From the NCBI GenBank assembly GCA_015075105.1, contig JABTUZ010000002.1:1-64000 (forward strand): a stretch of DNA of 64,000 nt, read 5' to 3'. A model generated the notes under the pieces. It saw only the letters and a program-made list of their open reading frames with translations. It was not told the origin of the DNA and searched no databases. The DNA is from Leptospiraceae bacterium (GTDB taxonomy: Bacteria; Spirochaetota; Leptospiria; Leptospirales; Leptospiraceae). Shown piece by piece: positions 43,697 through 52,903 of this stretch; the first letter of the stretch is position 1, and each line of letters begins with the position of its first letter. A program made the translations under genes and the position numbers.

Positions 43697-44534
43697 GCAG
43701 GATGTTCATTTTTCATTTCTTGAGTAAATTCCCATACATCTCCAACAGCGTTTGCTTTTGGAACTAATTTAAATTTTGGTTTAGCGATCAAGTAAATTAC
43801 TTCATAAGTTGGCAGAAAATATCCGGGATTAAAATTTATTCCTCCTTTTCTACGCCAAATTATAATTTGTCTCACAGGAAATCCATTCACTATATTTTGT
43901 CTATCTTGGAGTATACCATCCTGAACTCTCCATTTATGATTGTAAAAAATAGCTCCATCATCTTTTATCAATCGAAACATTTCAGTTAAACAATTACGCT
44001 GCCAAGCTTCATATTCATCATGGGGCATACAATCATCATAATGACTATACCCATTGATGAGTGCGGCTCCTGCCCATTTGCCGCTTCGACCATCTTTCAT
44101 TCCATTGCCAGTTGAGTTTTTTAGATTATAGGGTGGAGAAGTAACAACTAAATCTAAGGATTCATCTGGCATTTCTTTCATAACTTCTATAGAATCCCCG
44201 CATATTATTTTATTGATAAAGTCTTTTGGATATTTTAAATTCTTTTTCAATATTTTTTCCTCCTCTATTTTCTTAAAAATTATTTTTAGTAAAAACTCAA
44301 CGAGTTCAATTTTTCCGAAAAAGACATAATAATTTTACTCTAAAACAAAAATCATTTCTAAGGAAAGTATTTTTTAGCAAAACTATACAAGTTTAAATCT
44401 AGGTTTCTCTAGTTTATTTTGTTAGCTTGATACAAATATTTCTAAAACCAACATTTCTTGACCGAGAATGTGTCATGGGGGCAAGAAGTAGAAAGGTCTG
44501 AGCAAAAGATGGCACATAACTCACTTTAAAGTAA

Positions 44535-44740
44535 TATTTTTCTATTCTTGCCTTCTGATATATGATAAAAAAATATCGCAATAGAAATAGATTTCTTTCT
44601 AAATTTACAGAAAAAGTCCTAAAATTGTACTAAACGTGTAATTCACCGAAAACGATGGAGATCCCACATTTTTGCACGAAAAGTGCAACATCTGCACTAA
44701 AAGCGAAAAATCAAAACCTCTAACGAAAAAAAAATCTAAC
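44535..44740 (-). repeat. Repeat array D, upstream of the methylase gene
   Basis: One core, TGGAGATCCCAC (44656-44667), followed by a TTGCAC/GTGCAA hairpin (44672-44688) and ATCTGCACTAAAAGCGAAA. On its gene side the TTACAGAAAAAGTCC module and the A/T-rich stretch of the DUF1564 leader are recognisable (ATATCGCAATAGAAATAG), but no DUF1564 gene follows. Instead the R-M operon begins at 44250. The remainder of this 596-base gene-free stretch shows no other structure. Confidence 0.75.
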
Positions 44741-44846
44741 TTCTCTATTTTTGTCACCATTCCACAGATTAGTTCCTACATTATTGGAAGAGTTTAGTTG
44801 TAAATTAGACTATTCAAGGAAGCCAAGTTGATTAAATAGCAAATGG

Positions 44847-47345
44847 CTATTCCAGCTGATCGTCACCTTGAAAAAGATTTTTGTATTTTTTCTTTTTAGG
44901 TAGAGTCAAGGGAATTGGCTTTGATTTTTTTTCTTCCACAGGTTCTACTGCCACCCCAAGATGGTCTTGGCAAATCTCAGTAGGAATTGTTCCTTTTACA
45001 AAATATTCATCAATAGTTTTAGTACATTGAACTCCCGGAAGTTTTCCAGAAATTGCACAAACTTTTTTTGTTATCACATTGATATCGCCAAAATCAAATT
45101 GTTTGGTTGACTCCCCCAACAATGCGTTCTGCATAAAGCGGCCCCAGATCGGTGCAGCTACAACACCTCCCGACATTCCTCTTCCAAGGCTAATTGTTCC
45201 GGTATCAAATCCAAGCCAAACAGAGCTGACGAGCTCCGGTGTATAGCCAACGAACCAAGCATCACGAAAGTTATTTGTTGTACCAGTCTTACCTGCGGCC
45301 GGTCTCCTTAATCCGTAAGAAAGCGCACTTTTTCCTGTACCTTTTCTAATAACGTCTTCCATCATAGAAGTCATTATAAAACTTACTTCAGGCGAAATAA
45401 TTTGTTTTCTTGTCCGTTTATTGTGCTCAATACGAAAATCTTGAATTACTTTCCCTTTATCATCTGTAATGTATAATACACTAATCGGAAAGACCTCTTT
45501 CCCTTTGCTTGCAAAAGCAGCGTAAGCGCGAGTTAGCTCATAAGGAGTTACTTCAAATGCACCAAGGGAAACCGAATAATTATGAGGGATTTCTCTTCCT
45601 CCATCTAATTGAAGCATAGCTTTTAAAGAAGGCATTATTTTTGACAGACCAACGTGTTCAACCACTCTGACAGCCACAGAATTTTTTGAACTTTCTAAAG
45701 CTGAACGTAATCGAGTAAACCCGGAATACTCATCGCTATAATTTTCCGGAGTCCATTCATCTCCATCATCCATTAAATATTGAATCGGAGAATCTAAAAA
45801 TATAGTTGCTGCGGTTACATTTTTTTTAGGGTCAGGGTTTTGAAAATAATTGTCCATCGTTGCTGCATAAACTAAAGGTTTAAAAGAAGATCCGGGCTGC
45901 CTATAGGCTTGAACTGGTCTAATTTGTTGATTGTCGGAGCGAAAACCGGAACCACCTACAAGTGCCGTAATATATCCCGTATCAGGGCGCATACTAATGA
46001 TTCCCCCTTCTACAGGAAGTAGGTGATCTTGAGTATTTTGTTTAATAAAATTAAAATCAATTATCTCCCCCACATTTTCAGAGCCGGTTAAGAGATTGAG
46101 CATAGCCAAATTATCTCTATAGTCTTCCTGATAAGAGCTTCTAAATGTTCTCTCCATTCTGGAAATCTTAAATTTAAAATCAGACAAATCAAAAAGATTA
46201 GAAATAATATCATAAGCCTGACCATACTCTTTATCAAAAATTTCTACATTTTTAAATGAGCGTTGGTTAGACATTTCTGTTTGGCGAGTAAGTCCAGCCT
46301 GAAGAGCTTTTTCAGCTTCAGTTTGATGACGAATATTAAGAGTCGAGTAGATTTTGAAACCACCACTATACAGTTTATTTGTGTTTATCGTTTTATTCAA
46401 ATTTTTTCGGACATACTCTGTGAAATACGGAAAACGATTTAATCTATCAGAAAACGCTGAATCATTTGGAGATCTATTCAAAGTCATATAGTAATCGGCA
46501 AACTTGGAATACTCTTCTTCTGCAGTTTGAATATCCATCTTCCCTGTCTCTATAAGTTTCATAAATACGATTCTAACCTTATTATTAGAAACAATCGGAT
46601 TTACAAGAGGGCTAAATTCTTTTGGTCTGGTAGTCAAGCTGGACAATAACGCTGCTTCCCCCCAAGTAAGGTCATTTAGATCTTTACGGAAATAAAATCT
46701 TGCAGCAGCCCCTGCGCCTAACGTCCCGTGACCAAGGGGAATTTCGTTGAGATACATCTCCATAATAGTATCTTTGTCGTAAACCATTTCCATTAAAAAT
46801 GCAAGCCACACTTCTCTTGCTTTTCTTAAAAATGACCTCTCGATACTGAGGAACTTTATTCTTGTAACTTGCTGCGTTATGGTGGATGCACCTTCCCTGA
46901 TTTTTCCGGCAATTAGATTCACCGCGAAAGCTCTAAAAATTCCTCTAAAATCTACTCCCGTATGAGAATAAAAATTATTATCCTCAGTTGACAAGAAGCA
47001 CTGAATCAGATTGTGTCTTTTGTCTTTTCCTGAAGATTCTGGTTTCAAGGAATGGATAGGAACTACTACTCTAGAAAATTTATAAAATTCAGCAATTGGT
47101 TCATATTCATTTTTGGAATTAATTCCATAAAGAATAGATGGTCTTTCGTAATCATTTGCTTTTTGAATTTTAAAAAAATCGGTAGGAGATGCGACAATGA
47201 GAAGAATATTTAGAAAACATAGTATAGAAGCTATCGCTACGAGTTTTCCAAAATCATTTTCTTTACACCCGAAAAAAGTAAGCGTGTCTCTAAATTTTGT
47301 GATAATTAATCGGCTGAGTAGATTCGGAGATTCATTTTGTTTCAT
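44847..47345 (-). CDS. Penicillin-binding protein 1A family, bifunctional
   Basis: An 832-residue class A PBP. It has an N-terminal anchor, a glycosyltransferase domain with EDNNFYSHTGVD and GASTITQQ, and a transpeptidase domain with SxxK in PGSSFKP, the S-K-N box and KTGTTNNFRDAW. It polymerises and crosslinks peptidoglycan in the periplasm. The tail is Lys-rich. It is followed, on the same strand, by array D and the R-M operon rather than by an obvious partner. Confidence 0.94.
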   Translation of the reverse strand: MKQNESPNLLSRLIITKFRDTLTFFGCKENDFGKLVAIASILCFLNILLIVASPTDFFKIQKANDYERPSILYGINSKNEYEPIAEFYKFSRVVVPIHSLKPESSGKDKRHNLIQCFLSTEDNNFYSHTGVDFRGIFRAFAVNLIAGKIREGASTITQQVTRIKFLSIERSFLRKAREVWLAFLMEMVYDKDTIMEMYLNEIPLGHGTLGAGAAARFYFRKDLNDLTWGEAALLSSLTTRPKEFSPLVNPIVSNNKVRIVFMKLIETGKMDIQTAEEEYSKFADYYMTLNRSPNDSAFSDRLNRFPYFTEYVRKNLNKTINTNKLYSGGFKIYSTLNIRHQTEAEKALQAGLTRQTEMSNQRSFKNVEIFDKEYGQAYDIISNLFDLSDFKFKISRMERTFRSSYQEDYRDNLAMLNLLTGSENVGEIIDFNFIKQNTQDHLLPVEGGIISMRPDTGYITALVGGSGFRSDNQQIRPVQAYRQPGSSFKPLVYAATMDNYFQNPDPKKNVTAATIFLDSPIQYLMDDGDEWTPENYSDEYSGFTRLRSALESSKNSVAVRVVEHVGLSKIMPSLKAMLQLDGGREIPHNYSVSLGAFEVTPYELTRAYAAFASKGKEVFPISVLYITDDKGKVIQDFRIEHNKRTRKQIISPEVSFIMTSMMEDVIRKGTGKSALSYGLRRPAAGKTGTTNNFRDAWFVGYTPELVSSVWLGFDTGTISLGRGMSGGVVAAPIWGRFMQNALLGESTKQFDFGDINVITKKVCAISGKLPGVQCTKTIDEYFVKGTIPTEICQDHLGVAVEPVEEKKSKPIPLTLPKKKKYKNLFQGDDQLE

Positions 47346-47353
47346 TATGAAAA

Positions 47354-48421
47354 TTAAAGAGGAGAAAATTCCTTCATACTTGTAATCTCTTGAAATTTTA
47401 AACCTGTGTCAAGGTTGAAACCACCGTACTCTTTCAAAAATGCTTCTCTCTTAATACGATTGTTCAGATATTCCCATGCAAGAGTAACTGCGTCTTTTGC
47501 AGAAGTAGTCGCATTATTGACCAATGTTATAAATGAGTCATTTCTCTTGATCGACTTATCTGCCGGATAGTGCCATTCCCTTTCCTCATTATTCATGATA
47601 CGAGGATCAATTTCAGTTTGAAGTGGAAGCATGAGTACTGTAGAATTTGCTTTTTTAAAAGTTATCATATCAATGAACTTCAATATATTTCGAGTAACAC
47701 TCTTTTTTGTATCAAGCACTTTATTGAATCTTAAAAAACCGATATAGGAATCATTAATCACATCCAGAGGAATCATTTTTCCTTCAGAGCCAATATACTT
47801 TTCTTTAAATTCAACCGGAAAAGTTTCTTGAAGTCCTCTTTGCCAAAATTTCCAAATCATAGGGTCTAACTTTAATATCCCGTCTCTCCCTCGGACTCTC
47901 ACATCAACATGGTGAGGAAAATCATAATCATGAGGGCTCATTCCCCATCTGTAATGCAATAAATAGGAGTCGAGTGCGTACTCTACCTTCAAGTGGGCAA
48001 TTTGTGCTTGAGAGCTAATCTTTGGGTTCTTATTATAAAAATCACCCGATATGTAAAAAATGTACGGATGAGTTACAATATCGACAACGCAATGGACTAA
48101 ATAACCAAAAGTAAATGCTATAAACCTGTCTCGATAAATTCCATCTTCGGTTTCAAAAATAATGTCTAAAAAATTCAAAATCAATTCAGCTACATTTTTA
48201 TGATGAGACAAATCACCCCAATATTGAGATTTTTTATTCAAAACGGGCGTAAGAAGATGGTAAAAATAAAAAATATCCGGGGCAACAGTCCCAAGGTTTG
48301 CGTAATTTTTATTTTCCTCAATTCTTAAAGTTTTAGCAATTTTTTTTTGTTCTACAGTGCCGTGGTCCAAATGCTTGCAAACCTGTGACAACACTTCGAG
48401 ATGAGTAATTTTCCCTGCCAT
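47354..48421 (-). CDS. Zinc-dependent phospholipase C family protein
   Basis: A 355-residue protein from the ATG at 48421, which has GAGG six bases before it. The first residues MAGKITHLEV are typical for the family. Zinc-ligand-type histidines and aspartates are spread over the first 130 residues (THLEV, VAPDIF, DLSHHKN, GYLVHCVVDIVTHP). There is no signal peptide. It may act on phospholipids, but activity of this bacterial group is little characterised. It ends 8 bases before the PBP1A start, suggesting one operon. Confidence 0.8.
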   Translation of the reverse strand: MAGKITHLEVLSQVCKHLDHGTVEQKKIAKTLRIEENKNYANLGTVAPDIFYFYHLLTPVLNKKSQYWGDLSHHKNVAELILNFLDIIFETEDGIYRDRFIAFTFGYLVHCVVDIVTHPYIFYISGDFYNKNPKISSQAQIAHLKVEYALDSYLLHYRWGMSPHDYDFPHHVDVRVRGRDGILKLDPMIWKFWQRGLQETFPVEFKEKYIGSEGKMIPLDVINDSYIGFLRFNKVLDTKKSVTRNILKFIDMITFKKANSTVLMLPLQTEIDPRIMNNEEREWHYPADKSIKRNDSFITLVNNATTSAKDAVTLAWEYLNNRIKREAFLKEYGGFNLDTGLKFQEITSMKEFSPL

Positions 48422-48662
48422 AATAGCCTCTATCAATGATTTGAATTTTAAAAAATTCTGCAAATAAAAAATTTTTCTAAAAGTATATTTCCCCTAAAAA
48501 GACTTTTTGCAAATGAACTATTCATCAAAATTTCAGCTTCGGTAATCATTACTCTGAGAATTTCTTAGAAAAAATACATTAAGGTCAATAGAGAGTTATC
48601 CTATTCTATGCTCTTTTACTTCCGTATTGCTAAATTGTGACAAAAGTTTGAATATAAAAATT

Positions 48663-48678
48663 TATGATATTTATCATA
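48663..48678. promoter_or_regulatory. Perfect palindrome upstream of the nos cluster
   Basis: TATGATATTTATCATA is a 7+7 perfect inverted repeat with a TT centre. It is 20 bases upstream of the FNR-like box. It looks like a second regulator site, perhaps of Fur, PerR or NsrR type; which one cannot be said from this. Confidence 0.4.
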
Positions 48679-48697
48679 ATGAAAATTTAGAAGTATT

Positions 48698-48711
48698 TTG
48701 ATATAGGTCAA
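48698..48711 (+). promoter_or_regulatory. FNR/DNR-like box for the nos cluster
   Basis: TTGATATAGGTCAA matches the FNR/DNR consensus TTGAT-N4-ATCAA at nine of ten positions. Its centre lies about 36 bases before the start point predicted from TATGAT at 48729, close to the class II activator position. Control by oxygen limitation or nitric oxide is an inference consistent with the downstream genes. Confidence 0.6.
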
Positions 48712-48786
48712 TTAAACTTAAAATTTTCTATGATAGAAACATAAGTATATAAAATATGTTCATATACAGGAGGAATATAGAAAATC

Positions 48787-49254
48787 ATGAAAAAAAGAAA
48801 TACTTACTCGGTGAGTCTCACTCTTTTCATTCTTATTTTTGTTTTAGGGATTGGCTGCTCTAAAAAAGAAGAGAATGCAAGCAGTGAAGAATCTGGTAAA
48901 AGTAAAATAAATCCTATGGAAGTTAAGGGAATTGGTCCAGTTTCAAAAGTTGATCTTGGGGCTTTAGATGCAAAAAGAGCAGGTAAAGGAAAGACTGAGT
49001 TTGAGTCTAAATGCTCGGCTTGTCATAAGATTGATGAAAAAGTAGTGGGGCCTGCCATAAAAGGAATTACTACCAGAAGGACTCCCGAATGGATTATGAA
49101 TATGATTTTGAATCCGGTCGAGATGACTCAGAAAGATCCTATTGCAAAAGAGCTTCTTGAAGAGCATCTAACACAAATGACTTTCCAAAATGTAAGTCAA
49201 GACGAAGCAAGGGATATGCTTGAATATTTCCGACAGGTAGATGAACAAAAATAA
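48787..49254 (+). CDS. Mono-haem c-type cytochrome lipoprotein of the nos cluster
   Basis: A 155-residue lipoprotein (signal ending LGIGC, C24). The mature part has one haem site C76-S-A-C79-H80 and a likely axial Met in Q-M-T-F near 137. It is the first gene of the nos cluster, 19 bases before nosZ. The obvious role is electron donor to NosZ, corresponding to the NosC-type cytochromes of clade II clusters. It is anchored at a membrane by lipid. Confidence 0.88.
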   Translation: MKKRNTYSVSLTLFILIFVLGIGCSKKEENASSEESGKSKINPMEVKGIGPVSKVDLGALDAKRAGKGKTEFESKCSACHKIDEKVVGPAIKGITTRRTPEWIMNMILNPVEMTQKDPIAKELLEEHLTQMTFQNVSQDEARDMLEYFRQVDEQK

Positions 49255-49273
49255 ATTTAACAAGGAGTAAAAT

Positions 49274-51181
49274 ATGCTGGCAAAAGCAATGCTGAAACTT
49301 GCGTTACTCGCAATTTCTTTCAGCTTAATCAACCAGTGCGGCGGTTCCGGAGGGAAGGCTACCTTAGCGGCTAACGCAGCACAAAAAGTATATGTTGCCC
49401 CAGGTGAAAAGGACGAAGTATATGCCCTTTTGTCTGGAGGATTTAACGGACAGGTAAGTGTACAAGGTATTCCTTCAGGAAGAGTATTCAAAATTATTCC
49501 TGTATTTTCATTGCACACTGAAAATGGGTATGGATTTGACGAAGAAACTAAAGATATGCTTCTCACTTCCAAAGGTTATATTCCTTGGGATGATACTCAT
49601 CATCCGGAGGCTTCTCTAACCGATGGAAATCACGACGGTCGTTGGTTATTCATTAATGGAAACAACACTCCAAGGATTGCAAGAATTGATCTGACTACTT
49701 TTGAAACAAAAGAAATCATAGAGATTCCAAACATTGCAGGGAATCACTCTTCTCCTTTCCTTACCGAGAACACAGAGTACGCAATGTCTGCAACCAGATT
49801 TAGTATTCCTGTTCCTCAAAGAGATATCGCTATCGAAGAAATGGGAAAAGGTAAGTTCAATGGTGTTCTTTCCATGATCAAAATTGATCCAAAAACAGGA
49901 AAGATGAGTCTTGATCTACAAACTATGCTACCTGCTTATGATTATGATTTGGCTCGTTGTGGAAAAGGGCCTTCTCGTGATTGGTGCTTTTTTAGTATGT
50001 ACAATACTGAAATGGCGTTTCAAATGCTTGAGGTTGGGGCTTCAAAAAAAGATAAGGATTATATCCTAGCTTTCAATTGGAAAAAAGCAAGTGAATGTAA
50101 GGCAAAAGCAAGAGACTTTAGTGGTACTTATGTTCACAATATATGGCCTGAAAACCAAAAAACTGTTTCAACCAAACATAATGGCGTGAAAATGTTAGAC
50201 CCGAAAGATTGCCCTGGAATAGCGTATTTTTTACCGACTCCAAAAAGTCCACACGGTGCTGACGTTGATCCAACAGGTGAATACATTGTAGGTGGTGGAA
50301 AATTAGCTACGATTATTTCAGTCCACTCTTTTTCTAAACTTTTAAAAGCCGCAACAGACCCGGCAGCAAAAGATGGAGAAGCTGGAGGAATTCCTATTTT
50401 AAAATATGAATCAACTCTTGCAGGTGAAGTAAAAAAACCATGTCTTGGTCCTCTACATACAGAATTTGACAACAATGGGTATGCTTATACTTCTTGTTTT
50501 GTTAGCTCCGAGGTAGTAAAATGGAAACCCGGTACATGGGAAGTAATACAAAAACTTCCTGCATACTATAGCGTTGGTCACTTAAGTATTGTGGGTGGCG
50601 ATAATAAAAAACCTTTCGGAAAATATCTACTTGCTATGAATAAAATCACCAAGGATAGATACTTACCTGTAGGAATGGAATTGCCTCAATCTGCACAGCT
50701 CTACGATATTTCTGGAAGTAAAGCCGAGCTTTTGGCTGACTTTCCTACAATTGGGGAACCTCATTACGCCCAGATGATTCCAGCGAAACTTCTCAAAGAT
50801 AAAACTAAAAAGATTTATCCTCTTGAAGAAAACAAGCACCCTTATGCTGCAAAAAAAGAGTCTGAGGCTAAAGTAGTTAGAGAAGGAAATGTAGTTAGAG
50901 TGTATTTAACTGCAATCCGATCTCATTTTAAGCCGGACATGGTTCAAGTGAAAAGAGGAGACTTAGTGTATTTCCACGTTACAAATCTCGAGCAAGACTT
51001 TGATATTCCGCACGGATTTGCAATTGCAGGTGCACCTTTACCAAACATCCTTGTGATGCCAGGTCAAACTCGCACGGTGAAATGGGAAGCGAAAGAAGTT
51101 GGAGTATTTCCTTTCTATTGTACAGATTTCTGCTCTGCTCTGCATCAGGAAATGCAACAATACATCAGGGTAACTCCTTAG
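49274..51181 (+). CDS. nosZ: Nitrous oxide reductase, clade II-like
   Basis: A 635-residue NosZ reducing N2O to N2. CuZ histidines are seen in DDTHHPEAS (H109, H110), AGNHSS (H158), SPHGAD, PLHTEF, GHLSI and EPHYAQ. The CuA site is H580, then C616-x3-C620-x3-H624-x2-M627. The N-terminus is a plain Sec-like signal with no twin arginine, as in clade II enzymes. A cysteine at 22 (INQC) could even be lipidated, although Gln before it is unusual. Context (NosB-like protein, NosL, NosD, NosF, NosY; no NosR) also fits clade II. Confidence 0.95.
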   Translation: MLAKAMLKLALLAISFSLINQCGGSGGKATLAANAAQKVYVAPGEKDEVYALLSGGFNGQVSVQGIPSGRVFKIIPVFSLHTENGYGFDEETKDMLLTSKGYIPWDDTHHPEASLTDGNHDGRWLFINGNNTPRIARIDLTTFETKEIIEIPNIAGNHSSPFLTENTEYAMSATRFSIPVPQRDIAIEEMGKGKFNGVLSMIKIDPKTGKMSLDLQTMLPAYDYDLARCGKGPSRDWCFFSMYNTEMAFQMLEVGASKKDKDYILAFNWKKASECKAKARDFSGTYVHNIWPENQKTVSTKHNGVKMLDPKDCPGIAYFLPTPKSPHGADVDPTGEYIVGGGKLATIISVHSFSKLLKAATDPAAKDGEAGGIPILKYESTLAGEVKKPCLGPLHTEFDNNGYAYTSCFVSSEVVKWKPGTWEVIQKLPAYYSVGHLSIVGGDNKKPFGKYLLAMNKITKDRYLPVGMELPQSAQLYDISGSKAELLADFPTIGEPHYAQMIPAKLLKDKTKKIYPLEENKHPYAAKKESEAKVVREGNVVRVYLTAIRSHFKPDMVQVKRGDLVYFHVTNLEQDFDIPHGFAIAGAPLPNILVMPGQTRTVKWEAKEVGVFPFYCTDFCSALHQEMQQYIRVTP

Positions 51182-51322
51182 TTTAACCAAAGAATTGAAT
51201 AGAAGTGGAGCAGAAAATATTTTTTTGCTCCACTCTATTTACAAAAATTGAAGCGAAAAGAAAAAATAATATTTCGATTCTTAGTAAAATCAAAAAATCG
51301 AAAAACAAACAGAGGCTCTAAT

Positions 51323-51916
51323 ATGTTTAAAGTAATCAGCGGTTTAAACCGTCACTTAATCTTAGCAATAGTTGTTCTTTTAATCGGAGTTTATTTTGTA
51401 CCGATTTGGTATATTTCCCTTGCAGCCCCTCAGTATCCAGAGGGTTTAAGTATGAATATCTGGATTAATAAAATTAGTGGGGGCACTCCTTATGATTTGC
51501 AAAATATCAATCTGCTAAACCATTATATCGGGATGGCTGAAATCGTAGAAACATCCATTCCGGAATTATTATTCATGCCATACATTTTAGCGTATATGAT
51601 AGCAGGAGCAATCGTAACCTATTTTTTTCCGAGATATATTATGTACATTTTTGGTATAGTAAACTTTGTTTTAGTTGCTAGTGCAGGGTTGTATGATTTT
51701 TGGAGATGGGAATACAATTACGGACACAACTTAAAACCTGACGCTGCCATTGTAGTTCCAGGGATGACTTACCAACCACCACTTTTATTTTGCAAAGAAT
51801 TATTGAATATCACGGCTTGTAGCCTTCCTCACTTAGGTGCATTTTTTCTATTTGCTTCTTTGGGGATATTGATATTTGTAGTATGGAAAGAAAAAACTAT
51901 TAAGGTTGAAAATTAA
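51323..51916 (+). CDS. Membrane protein of the nos cluster, NosB-like
   Basis: A 197-residue protein from the ATG at 51323 (GAGG before it; a TTG at 51248 would add 25 basic residues). It has about four membrane segments. After the first comes the conserved-looking L-A-A-P-Q-Y-P-E-G-L, and I-N-L-L-N-H-Y-I-G-M follows. A membrane protein at this place, right after nosZ, is typical for clade II clusters. The job may be in electron transfer or copper-site assembly; it is not known to me. Confidence 0.65.
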   Translation: MFKVISGLNRHLILAIVVLLIGVYFVPIWYISLAAPQYPEGLSMNIWINKISGGTPYDLQNINLLNHYIGMAEIVETSIPELLFMPYILAYMIAGAIVTYFFPRYIMYIFGIVNFVLVASAGLYDFWRWEYNYGHNLKPDAAIVVPGMTYQPPLLFCKELLNITACSLPHLGAFFLFASLGILIFVVWKEKTIKVEN

Positions 51917-51931
51917 ACAAGAGGTATAACA

Positions 51932-52411
51932 ATGAAAAGAAAAGATTTTATTTCAAAAGCGACAGCAATTACAACAGGTCTTGTTGCAACAGGGATCTTG
52001 TCCCAAACAAAAAAACACGACCATGACCATTCTGACCCAAACCACAAACACGATCCGAAACACGACCACTCAAAACATATTAAATATGGTATGTTGATTA
52101 CAAAAATAATGGATTGCATCAAAACAGGAAATATCTGCAAGGATCATTGCCTAATGTCTCTTGCAGATGGAGATAAGACTATGTTGGGTTGTGCAAAATC
52201 TGTAAATGAAATGCTCTCTTCTTGCGAAGCACTATTTCAACTTGCAGTTACGAATTCTGAATTCACTCCAAAAATGGCAACTCTGTGCATGGAAATTTGT
52301 TTAAAGTGTGAAAAAGAATGCCAAAAACACGCATCCAAACATAAAGTGTGTGCTGATTGTGGTGCAAGCTGTAAAGCGTGTGCTGATGAATGCAAAAAAA
52401 TAGCAGCTTAA
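51932..52411 (+). CDS. Copper-storage (Csp/DUF326-like) four-helix-bundle protein, exported
   Basis: A 159-residue protein with 14 cysteines arranged in C-x3-C and similar spacings along predicted helices (DCIKTGNICKDHC, CMEICLKCEKEC, CADCGASCKACADEC), as in the copper-storage proteins Csp. The N-terminus (KRKDFISKATA) resembles a twin-arginine signal with KR, so it is probably exported, as Csp1 is. A His/Asp-rich linker follows. Its position between nosZ and nosL suggests a copper reservoir for NosZ maturation. Confidence 0.8.
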   Translation: MKRKDFISKATAITTGLVATGILSQTKKHDHDHSDPNHKHDPKHDHSKHIKYGMLITKIMDCIKTGNICKDHCLMSLADGDKTMLGCAKSVNEMLSSCEALFQLAVTNSEFTPKMATLCMEICLKCEKECQKHASKHKVCADCGASCKACADECKKIAA

Positions 52412-52417
52412 TCTAAA

Positions 52418-52903
52418 ATGAATTTCAAAAAAATTATAATAGCGATAACTATTTTATCGCTTTTTTTTTGTGGGTGCATTGATAAAAATCCGGAAAATAT
52501 TTCTCCAGGAGAAAAGAAATGTGAACACTGCAAAATGGATATAGCACAAATGAACTACCATTCACAAATCATCTCTCCCAAGGGAAGAAAATTTCATTTT
52601 GATTCTATAGAGTGTATGATTTCCTATTGGCTAGAAAATGAACATAGGACAGAAAAACTATTTGTTAGAAATTTTTCTGACTTTAAAAATTCAAAAGAAT
52701 GGCTTGAGATTTCCAATACATTTTTTTTGAAATCAGATAAATTAATTTCTCCGATGAGTGCAAATATTTCTTCTTACAAAAATCTTGAAGGTGCAAACAA
52801 AGCCAAAGATGAATATGGCGGGAAAATTTTAGACCTCTCTGAATTGAAACAATACATTCGTACAGATTGGAAAAAGGAATTATCAGAGAAAACAAAACAC
52901 TAA
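52418..52903 (+). CDS. nosL: NosL copper chaperone, lipoprotein
   Basis: A 161-residue lipoprotein (signal ending LFFCGC) with the Cu(I)-binding motif C35-x2-C38-x-M40 and a conserved F-D-S-I-E-C-M region. NosL hands copper to NosZ for the CuZ site. It lies 6 bases after the Csp-like gene and its TAA overlaps the ATG of nosD (TAATG). Confidence 0.9.
   Translation: MNFKKIIIAITILSLFFCGCIDKNPENISPGEKKCEHCKMDIAQMNYHSQIISPKGRKFHFDSIECMISYWLENEHRTEKLFVRNFSDFKNSKEWLEISNTFFLKSDKLISPMSANISSYKNLEGANKAKDEYGGKILDLSELKQYIRTDWKKELSEKTKH

Larger units (their letters stand above)
42129..44250 (-). pseudogene. Beta-class DNA methyltransferase, interrupted by an IS256-family element
   Basis: The 5' part (44250 to 43697) has motif IV TSPPY (residues 37-41), typical of N4-cytosine or N6-adenine methylases. 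The 3' part (42377 to 42129) has motif [12 protein letters not shown]. Motif order IV before I defines the beta class. An IS256-family element splits it after N-E-H-P-A. Removing the IS and one GCAGGATG copy restores N-E-H-P-A-P-F-P-V in frame and gives about 264 residues. With the MvaI/BcnI-type nuclease it most likely made an m4C system. Its stop overlaps the nuclease start. Confidence 0.87.
48422..48786. other. Control region of the nos cluster
   Basis: This 365-base stretch separates the phospholipase C gene from the nos cytochrome gene. It holds a palindrome (48663-48678), an FNR-like box (48698-48711), a TATGAT (48729-48734) that could be a -10 box and a strong AGGAGG (48768-48773). I see no gene. 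Confidence 0.6.

Noticed and set aside
48698-48711. CRP site instead of FNR
   Set aside because: The half-site is TTGAT rather than TGTGA, and the downstream genes are for anaerobic respiration.
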